Shown here in pieces: positions 49,480 to 60,269 of a stretch of 64,000 bases of DNA (positions are counted from its first letter, which is position 1; every line of letters starts with the position of its first letter). The stretch spans positions 1-64,000 of the forward strand of contig JAHLKC010000042.1 in the NCBI GenBank assembly GCA_025449115.1, read 5' to 3'. The notes beneath the pieces were generated by a model. The model saw only the letters and a program-made list of their open reading frames with translations. It made no database searches and was not told the origin of the DNA. Both the position numbers and the translations under genes were made by a program. Source of the DNA: Chytridium lagenaria (taxonomy: Eukaryota; Chytridiomycota; Chytridiomycetes; Chytridiales; Chytridiaceae).

Positions 49480-49765
49480 TTCTTCCGCGGCAGGCGGTCT
49501 GTCTCCAGCTGAAGGAACACCACCAGTCGAACAGCGTCATCTCCCATTTCTCAATCCAGCAACCTCAATCTCCGGTTGACGAGGAATCTTCCGCAGCACA
49601 AAGAACATCCTCTCCTTTTTATTTGTCAAGTCGAAACCCTTCCTCACCCACTAAGAACCGCGCTTCACCTATCGGCTTCTCCGGCATTCTTTGAAATTCA
49701 GTCTACAGCTCATCCCGATGCTGTCAGCTGTAAAGAATATTCCTTGCAGTCGCTTGCTCAGTTCA
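49480..49765 (+). repeat. Dispersed repeat family, unit A, copy 2
   Basis: Matches 58912-59208 with small differences ('ctgtctc.agctg.aggaacaccaccagt', 'cacccactaagaaccg'). Both copies end at 'ttgctcag'. In copy 1 the encoded text is Ser/Pro rich (TPPVRTASSAISQASNPSPQ); here the frame is broken. Unit A is on the plus strand while its unit B partner is on the minus strand, whereas in copy 1 both are on the plus strand. Confidence 0.7.
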
Positions 49766-49898
49766 CGATCCTACTTTAGACTATAAAATCAACGCGTCGT
49801 AAAAACTTTACAAACTGTCCCTGAATAATAAATAATATTTATATAAATATTTCTCTGGCATGAAAAGCCTTGAGTTCCTATAGCACGGAAAAGTTTTC

Positions 49899-52800
49899 TT
49901 ACTCCTTCTCTTTCGTCAACTGTGTAATCGTCGCAACGCATCTCTCCCTAAAATTCTCCTCAGTCACCCCCTTTGGTATTAACTTTCTCAATGGTGGCGA
50001 TTCTAAGTAATTCAAGAAATCCCCGTTAGGAAGATTCGATGTATCAATATCCACCTATGAATAAAACCATTAGCAATTATCTACTATCTCTTTCCTCACC
50101 CCCGCTTTCAAATCTCCCGTTAGACGTTGATCACAAACTCGTATGAGCACTGATCCACCCTTTTTGTTTATTCTCAAAGCTTTGTTTTTCGTTGCGGCAA
50201 ATACGGCGTCGTTGAAGGATTTTTTTTGTAAAAGGGAGAGAAGGGCTGGTGTAGGGGACCCATCGTACTATTCAATTTTTTAATGAACCAAAATCGTATC
50301 AATCTTACGAGTGGGATTTGATATGATCCGTGAATCAGGTATTCCTGGTGATGTGTTAACCGGTAACAGAGTCCAGCCTTGAGATTTCAGCTCATATGCC
50401 TTATTAGAGTAGGTGAGACTTTGGATATCGATGAGAATGTAAAGATTTGTATTGCAGTTGCTGGTTTGATGTTGTCGAATATCTTTTCGAATATTACTCG
50501 CATGTTAAGAGAAGAAGCTTACCATGAACCCGTCTCCCCATTCAGGGCACCGAACCTACAACATAATTAATCATTCAAGACAAATATTATCCTTACCCCA
50601 GCTTCAAAGTTCACTTTCCCGCAACCTTGACCCCCAAAACCCCCATTTCCAATCCTTTTGTCCCATCCCGTACTTCACATATTTTTACAACAGGCACCGT
50701 AAACGCCTTCAGCTTCAAGTTCCACGCTTGATCCACCGCTACTGCGCACGTGTGATCGAACTTGACGGCTGTGCTCAGGTCTAAGTGACGAACGGAGGAA
50801 CGATCACGTGTGAGGCGTTTGACAATGTAGGATGTTAGCGCGTCGTCCGATTGGGGGGCGTCTTTTTAGCGTTTGGAGATGTGCGCGAAGAGTTGGGGAT
50901 GCGTAGGAAGATATGACAGGGTAGAGTAGGAGGTCCGTTGGAGTTGGTGTAGAAGAGACAGAGTTGTAAAGTTTGGAGGTGTACAGTGGGGGGGCTTTTT
51001 TGTAATAATGTTAGCGGGTACACAAATGGGGTGAACTTACATTCATTCGATTTCCCGTGGTATAAACGAACGAGAAGGGGTACAACATGGTAACCGTTTT
51101 GATAAGCATTTTACATGTAACCCATCAGGGAATTCATAGTCTTTAGGTGGAATGTACACGGGTAGCTGAAAATTGCCTAAGTTGTTTAGAAAAACTAACC
51201 AACAGAAGCAAACGTACCTTCATTAACTACAGCGTTGGTTAATGCCTTCTCGGAAGGTTGCTCATTGCTCGTGGCATCTTTGTAGAGGTTGAGAAGGGAA
51301 ACGCCTATTAAAGCGATTGGGACGTATGCTTGTCGATGGTGTAGAGGCTTGATGAGGGGCTACAAGGGTTGCGTCGGCTTGATGAGGTTTCATTTCTTTT
51401 GAAAGCTGGGACGGTGTTAGAGTGAACCCTGCATATTCGTATATCTATCACCATCTGGAAAGTTGGACTGAATATAGGCGAATCCAATGTCGGGCATGTT
51501 TCGACGGGTTCACAACCTTCGGCTTCTTTCAGATCTCTACTAAAAACTTTTGAAATCGCTCGTGATATCGTGCAATTTTGAGGTAAAAACCTTGCTATTT
51601 TTAAGTTAGAAACACGATGAGATATAGATGGAAAGCTTACCTCCGTCAATGTATAGAGTCATTACGTCACCTCGCGTCGCTTTCACATTTTTTGTCCGCT
51701 CGTACTTACTTTCAAGCCATGGGTCAACCAGGGTTTCGGCGGCTGGTACTTCTTCGCTTGGTTGAGCAGCTAAATCAACTGCCTTTATTCTGAACGAGAT
51801 GGAGGCAGCCGAAATATCATTACATATCAAGCTCAACGTGTATACACCCTTCCCTGTTTAAAAGTCAGTATTCATTCAATCCTTAGACTAATGCACCAGT
51901 TACTATCCCTGTCGATCCACCCGCTATAACTAACTCATCGCCAGCCTTACATTATAAGTTTCAGGATCCGGAATTTGTAACGGTACCTGACAAATCTCTA
52001 CAACAAGCCTAAACCCAATACTAAAATCCGACGTCATCAGCTCTGTAATCACGTTTAAAGTCTTCCATTTTACAAGTCCTTTGGCGTCCAACCCTGCCAA
52101 TGCATCGCTCATCCAAAGAGGTTGCAAGTCCATGCCGTTTGAGGTCACAATTCGGATTTTGATGAAGAAACTTGGTAGTGGTATATAATTTTGGAACTCC
52201 TCGATCAACAGCTGGGCTCTACCGGAGTGATCATTAATTTGAGACAAAGAGTAGATGAAAAGGACAGGCATACTCTACACGATTTTCCTCTCCAGTCATT
52301 GGATTGACGACATTGCTTCTCCACGATTCGCTGTTAGGTAATCGCCGGTTTCTATCTCCCCATACGTATACTTTCTTGGGGTATCTCCTGCATCGGTAGC
52401 GTACTGACGGTCATCTTTCCTAGGCGGAGGGGCTTCAGTTGCTTCGGGGAGACAGGGCTGAGCGGTTGAATCGACTCGAATTCAGAAGAAAAAGATTCAT
52501 AGTCGTCGATAATTTCAGGATGACGAGTGAGTCGGACGTCACCAATAAGTTGGCTGTAAAGTCGCATACATAGGAATGCACCCGGGAGTCTAAAGTTTTA
52601 GTTGCGACTTAAAACGACGTCATACCGTGATAAATTATTTGATGACTTGGTATTTTCTAAAAAGTCTACAGGTGGAAGAAATATAGGCAACTTCCTTCAG
52701 AGATTTTAGCACTTTATAAAAAAACCAACTTTACCATTTCCCTGCATTCAATAATTTATCTGCTGAAAACAAGTCCACCGATGTCCACGCAAAGGGTCGT

Positions 52801-53928
52801 AGGTCGTATAAGTCCACGGTGTCCTTTCGTCGCAATAAGCGAATTTGAATTACCATTTGCATAGATCGTTTTGGTTGAGCCTAATTATTGATTATTATAT
52901 AGTGATAAGTGTCAAATGTGTTTACATTTTTCTCTTGACTCGAGTGTGCCAGCACATAAACATTGCTGAAAAGAGTTGACCTAAACTTGCCTCTGCTCTT
53001 GAACGTAGATAAGAAGAATACAGGGTTCTCTCTGTCGATAATCCCGTAGGTGATTTCAATTGAACTAGTGGGTGTATTTGGTATACCCGAGATGAAGTCC
53101 CTTTTTAATCTTTAATAGATTACAACGAAATGGTTTTTACCATAAAACAAGTAGCCCTACATCCTGCGAATATGGCTGTATCTTTAACCGACTCTCATCC
53201 TCCGACTCAGTCGTATACATCTGCAGTGTAAGAGATTTTATTCAACAAAATGCAATAAAACACTCACTGGATACGTCCCGTAGTTCATCTGACACGTTCC
53301 CGCATCCACATCCTTCGTCGCTGGTCTCTCCACATTCCTTTCTTCCAGCAACTTCGCTTCCTCCTCCAATAAAGCAAGCTGGTTCAATATCTTTGCATCA
53401 TTACCACCATTCTCAAGGTACTGGCTGCGTAGAGCAAGAACTTCTGTAACAAGGAGTGGTGTTTTTGGCCTACTGTTGTGTTAGTTGGCTTGAGTTGAAT
53501 GGTTTCTTTCACACCAAATAGTTACCTTTTATGCAAGGATGTTGTAGATGCTAAAGATGAGATGACTGTTCCTCCCTTGAGAAGTGATGAGAGGTCGCTG
53601 TCGAGGTTGAGCTTCTGTGTGGGTGTGATGGGGTATTGAGAAGGATTACTGTCTGCAAGAGAGACTGAGGGCAGCATGACCACAAGTTGACAATCTGTTT
53701 GTTTTTGTTGAATGCGGTTTAATCACTTCGGTGTGTACCTAGATATAATATCTTCAACCTTAAACCATCATTGTACATGCACGTTGACGAGATGATGTCC
53801 TGGCCGTCTGTTTTTCTAGTAATTTGAGAGTAGCTTTCAAGCAGCAGAGAGCATGGAGGATAAGGAATACTTAGTACAGCCAACACATTTTTGAAAAAAG
53901 AACGTAACGGAGGGACGCGATACCCCAT
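49899..53928 (-). CDS. CCDC17-like protein with coiled coil and C2-like segments
   Basis: Multi-exon gene of probably about 1000 residues. The first exon (53719-53928) starts MGYRVPPLRSFFKNVLAVLS. Then come SVSLADSNPSQYPITPTQKL and a coiled coil (ILNQLALLEEEAKLLEERNV), followed by MNYGTYP. Next is LKIQPYSQDVGLLVLW, then IPNTPTSSIEITYGIIDREN, RRKDTVDLYDLRPFAWTSVD, LFSADKLLNAGKW, PPVDFLENTK, GAFLCMRLYSQLIGDVRLTR, and later exons with FQNYIPLPSFFIKIRIVTSN and FRIKAVDLAAQP. The end has GWTLLPVN and SVLIRVCDQRLTGDLKAG before a stop at 49899. The order 'coiled coil, QPY...GL.V, then C2-like beta segments with GW..LP' resembles CCDC17, a protein of ciliated cells. This is remembered similarity and needs a profile search. 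Exon joins and some frames between 50300 and 51300 are unresolved. Confidence 0.45.
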
Positions 53929-54082
53929 TCCCCATAATTACTTAAAACTCAACCACCTCTGCTCATAACGTGATTTCCATAATTCTCATCCTCGCGCGAC
54001 ACGCACGCGCACGCAACACACCAACCCGTCCTTTTTCACATTTTTTCATCGATTGCTTGAAAAGGGGTTTGTCTCGTGCGAC
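53929..54082. promoter_or_regulatory. Divergent promoter region, CCDC17-like and NMA111
   Basis: 154 bases between two opposite start codons, with an alternating 'cgcgcgacacgcacgcgcacgc' stretch around 53993-54013. It must serve both genes. No other element recognised. Confidence 0.5.
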
Positions 54083-57000
54083 ATGAAAGAGAAGAAACGA
54101 CGACGCATGGAGGAAGGCACCAGTAGCAGCGATGGAGGGCATGCGGCAGCAGCAGGTGGAGGAAGGAGTAGCACGGGCGTCGGCATGGAGGACGATGATA
54201 TGATGGTGATAGTCCCCACGACCACAGTTGCTTCGTCCTCTGTAGCTGATGCTATCATCACACCCATCACACCCACGTCAGAGAACTCGGTCACTGCATG
54301 GCAGAGAACCATCCAAAAAGCTATCCCTGCTATCGTCAGTATCAGGTTTTCTCAGGTGTCTTCTTTTGACACTGAGGGCGCGGAAACTTCAGAGGCTACT
54401 GGATTTGTTGTGGATGCAAGGAGGGGGTTGATTCTTACTAATCGCCATGGTGAGTTTTCACATTCAAAGCATGCAAAGCCAGTTAGATTATTGATTAAAC
54501 AATATAGTTGCATGCGCTGGACCTTTTGTTGGCGAGGCCATTTTTCATGACCACGAAGAAGTAGACGTTTTCCCAATTGTAAGTTTTTACTTTCATATTT
54601 TTCTTCGTGTATGATTTTCTCATACGTTTATTTTATGTTTAGTATAGAGATCCCATTCACGACTTTGGATTTCTCAAATTCGACCCATCCAAAATTCAGT
54701 ACATGCCGGTCACTGACATCACACTCGCCCCGCATCTCGCTAAAGTCGGTTTAGAAATTAGAGTTGTTGGGTATGGCGCGTAGCTGTAACTAAATTTAAT
54801 CTTGATAAGAAACGATGCCGGTGAAAAGCTTTCCATCTTGGCTGGCTCCATATCACGTTTGGACAGGAACGCGCCTGTTTATGGAGATCTTACCTATAAT
54901 GACTTTAACACGTTCTACCTTCAAGCCGCTTCAAGCACAAGTGGTGGTTCCTCCGGGTCACCCGTTTTAGACATTCACGGAAATGCTGTTGCTTTGCAAG
55001 CGGGTGGACACGTCAAGGCTGCTACTGACTTCTTTTTCCCTCTTGACCGTGTCGCGCGTGCGTTACGGTTCCTTCAAAATGAAGAGAAAGTAATGAGGGG
55101 TACCATTCAAACACAATTCTAGTACTATTTTTTTCGCGTTATCATGCTGACTCTTAGAAGCTATAGACCTTTTGATGAAGTTAGAAGACTTGGACTGCGT
55201 GACAGCACTGAGGCTTTGGTGCGTGGGAGAATGAAAGATGAAATTGGAATGCTCGTGATTGAAACAGTGGTGCCGAAAGGCCCTGCATTCGGATTCCTTG
55301 AGGAGGGTGATGTTCTTGTGAGCGTTAATGGGGAAGTTGTGACCAAGTTTGTACCTTTGGAAGAAACTATGGATTCGAGGTACAGAATTGAAATGTTTCT
55401 CTGTGTTAAGATTTTAAAGGGTCGGTGGTCAGGTCACATTGGAGGTTGAGCGCGGTGGTGAATCTCTTACCTTTACAATTAATGTTCAAGATCTTCACTC
55501 AATGTATGCTTGATCTCTGACACCGATTATCATTCTGATAATTTCTTGTAGCACCCCTGACCGTTATTTGATGATTGGAGGCGCAAAGCTTAACAATCTC
55601 TCATACCAACTTGCAAGAAGCTTTTGCGTTCCCGTCTCTGGAGTTTACGTGGCTGAGCCTTCTGGCATGTTCGCCCTGGATGGGGCAGATCAAGGATGGA
55701 TTATTGAAAGCTTAGATAACACGCCTACACCCAACATTGACGCGTTTATTCAAGCCATGAAAGAAATTCCGGATCGCGAGAGGGTGCCTGTGACCTATTA
55801 CAGCATTGCGGACGTACACACAGCTAATGTTGCCATTGTGAGCGTGGAGAGGCATTGGACTTCTTTCCGACTTGCTGTAAGGAATGGTAGTAAAAGAATT
55901 GCAAGGTGTTTTCTGACGTGTCTCTTAGATCGCACTGGACTGTGGGATTTCACTGATCTGGGGGCACCGAAGCCCCAAAGCCTTGCTACCATCAACGGCC
56001 ACATTTGCGGAGTTGGATGAAAGTCTTGGTGCCGCCAAGCTTCTTTTCCACTCGGTCATCAAAGTTTCCTACTACATGCCTTGCCGTCTCGACGGTTACC
56101 CCAAATCAAGGTATATAATATTTTTTCAACCTCCAACTAATTCTTTAATGTAGAAACATGGAGCTGGTCTTATTCTTGACTCCAAGCGCGGTTTAATTGT
56201 TGTTGGGCGTAATATTGTTCCTTTTAACATGGGAGATGTCTCTTTGACATTCGCGGATTCTATCATTATTCCTGGCAAGGTCGTTTTTCTACACCCTACT
56301 CATAATATCGCGTTTATCTCGTATGATCCGGCATTAGTGGGCGAGACTCCTGTGAAAACTCCAGTTTTTAGTGATTCTGAACTTGTGCAAGGTATGATGT
56401 TTTGTTTGGATTCATCTCAAAGGTGATGTAGGTCATCGAGTTTCTCTCGTTGCGTTGAATCATAATCAAAGACCTGTTTGCATTGAGAGTACTGTTACGG
56501 ATATTACATCAGTTACTATACCGCAGAGCGCGACACCGCGTTTTAGGGCTACAAAGTTTGTTATCAACTATACCCCTATGTTTTGTTTCTTTCTTGTTTT
56601 CTTTCTTTCTTTCTTTATTTTTTTGGAACGCGGTCTTTTTTGAAAATAGCTAAGCGTTTTTTTTGTTGTTTTTTTTTGTTATTTTCACTACGATTTCGGT
56701 TTGTATTGCATAAACGATAGCTTCGGTATGTTTACATATTATCAAGTTTTCTTAACACTGACTGTTTGCTCAGATGCCATCACACTTGATACACCACTCG
56801 CACAACAGTGCTCATCTGGTGTTCTTGCCGACTCTTCAGGACGCGTTCAAGGACTCTGGCTTTCCTTTTTGGGTGAACGCACCACATCTGGCCACGACAA
56901 TGAATACTACCTTGGTGTCTCTGCTCGCATTCTCCAACCTATCTTAAAAAAGCTTATCTTGGGTGATGTTCCTAAACTTCGTGGATTGGCTGTCGAACTT

Positions 57001-57729
57001 ATGCCGATTCAAATGGCGCAAGCCCGGCATATGGGATTGTCAGATTCATGGGTTCGACGCGTTGAGGAAGCTAACCCTCATCGTAGACAGTTGTTTATGG
57101 TGAGAACGATGGAGGCGGGAAGCAGTACAGCTAGGGTGTTGAAAGAACTTGATCTCATCATATCCGTTGACGGACGCGTCATCACTCGGATTCATGAATT
57201 GGATGTCTCGGAAGAGTGGGGGGAGACGGTGGAAATGGAAATTCTACGACAAAAAGAAGTCATGAAAGTTGTAGTTTCAACTGAGGCACTATCAGGGGAT
57301 GGGACGAGTCGAATGATTATTTGGGCTGGAGCTGTTATGCAGGAACCCCATCGTGCTGTATTACAGCAAAGCAGGAGTCTGCCGAGTAGGGTATATGTGT
57401 CGGCAAGGACTAAGGGGAGTCCCAGTTACATGTATGGGCTTGCGCCTACACAGTGGATTACGCAAATAAATGGAAAGGAGACGACGACGCTGGATGAGTT
57501 TTTGGAGGCTGTGAGGGGATTGCCTGATAATCAGTATGTGAGGGTGAAGACGATTAGCTTTGACTTGGTACCGAGCGTGTTAAGTGTGAAGAATATCCTA
57601 CATTATTGGCCCACGAGTGAGGTAAGATTTAGATCGCGTTTCAATATTGACATGTTCTTGCAGTTGAGGAGAGACTCTGAAAGCGAATCGGGGTGGATTA
57701 TCAACGGGGTCAATGGTGATACCTTTTAA
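54083..57729 (+). CDS. NMA111: NMA111 HtrA-type serine protease
   Basis: Nma111 is the nuclear HtrA/Omi-like protease of fungi, with two protease-like halves and several PDZ domains, linked to apoptosis-like death and lipid balance. The ATG at 54083 opens a basic N-terminus ([12 protein letters not shown]), a likely nuclear signal. The active protease half has [37 protein letters not shown] (catalytic His), [14 protein letters not shown] (catalytic Asp) and [16 protein letters not shown] (catalytic Ser in GSSGSP). PDZ domains follow ([20 protein letters not shown]). The second, inactive half begins [14 protein letters not shown] and has [15 protein letters not shown] in place of the serine site. 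It ends with another PDZ region ([20 protein letters not shown]) and a stop at 57729. About six introns are present. Confidence 0.95.
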
Positions 57730-58282
57730 CTGTGTGCATGACGGGACGGTCTTCTTTGGAATTCTTTTTTTTTGATTATATTGGTGATGATCACCGTAGA
57801 AAGCTATGGTTTATTGCAAGTTTTAAAGCTAAATGTTTTTTTTCGCACGATAGTTTGTGACCCGAATGTTCTAGTTGCACATGTGGTATACATGTCAAGT
57901 CGCTTGTAAGATGTCATTTTGTCGACTGCATATTTTTAAAACCCCGTCAATTGCGTTGATACTGCATATCGCAGCTAGAATGCAGAGATAACTGAGTCCA
58001 AATGAGACAAGGCTGTGGCGTGTGTGATCGATCGTCCGTCGTCCTTTGCTGGTTTGTAAGTAATAGCCTCGTGGTGACTGTTTGTTTAGAGCCCGTCATC
58101 CGTGGTCCTCTGTCGAATCTTTCGAGACGGAATCTTGACTACTTGTGCGATCAGCCTTTTTTTTTTTTTCGATTTGACATCTGTTTATCAAAAATTTAAC
58201 TCCGCTCCAAATGTGTACACGAAAACTAGCTCACTGCTTGCTATCAGTACCCAGGTATATAGTTGCTTACCAGCCCTCCGTC
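57730..58282. other. Non-coding stretch downstream of NMA111
   Basis: T-rich intergenic sequence with homopolymer runs (for example a long T run near 58158). Small open frames here have no domain. Nothing else visible. Confidence 0.4.
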
Positions 58283-58900
58283 ATGGCCAGCTCTCCAACA
58301 GAACCTCCCGTTAAAGTTGAAGAGAGCGTTGACGTTCAAATATTGCAAGTTAAGCACACGAAGTTTTCCTAACGAATGCCCTCGTCTGTATATTCATCAG
58401 TTGACGGCTGGAACGGTAATGTAGATGATGGCGGGAAAATCTGCTTTTAAATCAAGACGATTGAGCACGGAAACGGGCCGTTTGCTAATATCTACCAACA
58501 AAAGGTATTCCCTCCCTCTGTATCGGAATGCAAGGCACCTGGTGGGCCAAGTGTTTGCATTCCTTTCACAATGCTATCTCTATGATCCATAAGAAGATGG
58601 TCAAGTCGAGCACCTACTTAAGTTTGGATGGAGATCTTACGGGCTGTAAATGTAGTTGGCCCGATAACCCTGAAGAACTTATAATGGTGAATTGTAGTGA
58701 GGTATTACAGCAGGATGTTCCTTCGAACGCAGGGGATGCTTGAGGAAGGGACGTGCTGTCTAAGCTGTTTCTAATCACGCTTTCAAGGTTTCTCGAAACG
58801 TTAAGACTATATCTAAGTTATTAAGGCACTAAGTTTACAGCTTGCCGTGGCAGAGAATGATGGGCGTGCTGAGTTTGAGGACAGGGTAAGCCGCAGTGGC
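58283..58900 (+). pseudogene. Fragmented open frames of unknown origin
   Basis: An ATG at 58283 starts ASSPTEPPVKVEESVDVQIL with a possible donor site after it. Past a GT-AG-like gap there are VDDGGKICFKIKTIEHGNGP, PSVSECKAPGG and, in another frame, YLSLDGDLTGCKCSWPDNPE, each soon closed by stops. They read like pieces of one protein, but I could not join them without several frame changes. The piece runs into unit A of the dispersed repeat, so it may be a gene broken by that element or part of it. No family recognised. Confidence 0.25.
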
Positions 58901-58911
58901 AAGGAAGAGGC

Positions 58912-59208
58912 TTGCGGCAGGTAGTCTGTCTCAAGCTGCAGGAACACCACCAGTTCGAACAGCGTCATCTGCCATTTCTCAAGCCAGCAACCCCTCACCA
59001 CAATCTTTGGTTGACGAGGAATCCTTCCTGACACAAAGAACATCCTCCTCTTATTTGTCAAGAAACCCTTCTTCACCCACTAAGAACCGAGCTTCACCTA
59101 TCGGATATATGGCTGAGTCTCCGGCACCCGTTGATCTTCAGCCTATAGCTCATCCCGATACTGCATGTGAGCCGTGAAGAAGATTCCTTGCAGTTGCTTG
59201 CTCAGCCG
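58912..59208 (+). repeat. Dispersed repeat family, unit A, copy 1
   Basis: Open on the plus strand as a Ser/Pro-rich sequence (AAGSLSQAAGTPPVRTASS, then RNPSSPTKNRASPIGYMAES). Repeated at 49480-49765. It ends at 'ttgctcag', after which the copies diverge. In this copy the frame continues as RRIGFKLATGTALGVQQRYS to about 59400, absent from copy 2. Confidence 0.7.
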
Positions 59209-59529
59209 ACCACACAGAATCGGAGAATTGGCTTCAAACTCGCCACGGGCACAGCGCTCGGCGTCCAACAACGATATTCCAACAACGAGATTTTAAAACA
59301 CAAGGCGACAGTGTTGTACTCAACTTCAACTACTCCAGTGGTGGTATCCTCTCCCCATTTGCCGACGCGGCAGTACAGCTCCCGATTTATATTCATCGGC
59401 CCCCGACCCTTTTGCCATTCTTTGATTCGGACGTTGTTTTTTTTCTTTGTCCGTACAAGTAGATATCGCCCCTTGCGTTATTTTTGAAAAAATAAGTATT
59501 TAAGTTTGCCTGCATTTCTTTAAATTGTG

Positions 59530-60215
59530 AGACTGATCATAGTTTTGACTACAACAGACAAAGACTCTCACCGTCTGTATTGACGGAATATCTCACACAG
59601 CAAACATCCACAAAAACGCTTCTTGGGCAGTTTGCAGATTCTCTTTAGCCAGTTCAGAGTTTGTTATGCTAGAGCCGAAGATCAAGGGGTGCAGGAAGAA
59701 ATCATTGAAAAGAAAGAGAGGGAATTGAAAAGGATGGAGAAGGAGATGGAGGAGGAGGAGACTTTTAAAAGGCTAGAGAAGGAGGTGAACAGAAATCAGA
59801 GAGTTTTAAGGGGCAGAAGGGAGTTGGATTTATCGCGGGTGAGGGGAGGGAAGATTGTTTTCCCCCTCCTTTCAATCCCGTTGCTTTTGACGGTGATATT
59901 CTTGTGGTTTGCATCATCCATATCGTTTAAGCACTTTTCTTTTCAATTCTTTTATCCCCTTCTTTCAAACCCGTCGTTTACCACTCACCCCCTTGTGCTT
60001 TTTTTTGTTGTTTTTTTTTTGGTTTTTTGTTTGTGAAGTAACGGTTTTGTTGGTGTCAAGCGCAACCGTTGAGCGCATGGCCATCCTTTGCTATGCAGCT
60101 CTTTGAATATATTACCGTCGCGCTTTTTTTCTCACCCTCGTATGGATACACGACAGGTTTTATGAGATCCCGTCTTTTCAGACAAAGCATTCTGAATTCA
60201 ACTGAAATGGTATAG
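59530..60215 (+). repeat. Dispersed repeat family, unit B, copy 1, with open frame
   Basis: Same unit as 48690-49340 in the opposite orientation. The frame 59623-60036 has EEIIEKKERELKRMEKEMEE, NRNQRVLRGRRELDLSRV and the hydrophobic PLLSIPLLLTVIFLWFASS. The two copies differ by a few amino-acid changes (Met/Thr and Glu/Val in the helix). The stretch 60060-60180 is shared with copy 3 at 13430-13560. No terminal inverted repeat or target duplication was found by eye. Confidence 0.7.
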
Positions 60216-60269
60216 CCGTTTACAGTAACAATAAAAGGCGGGATTTAAGCAAAAAGAGCGGCGTGGACC

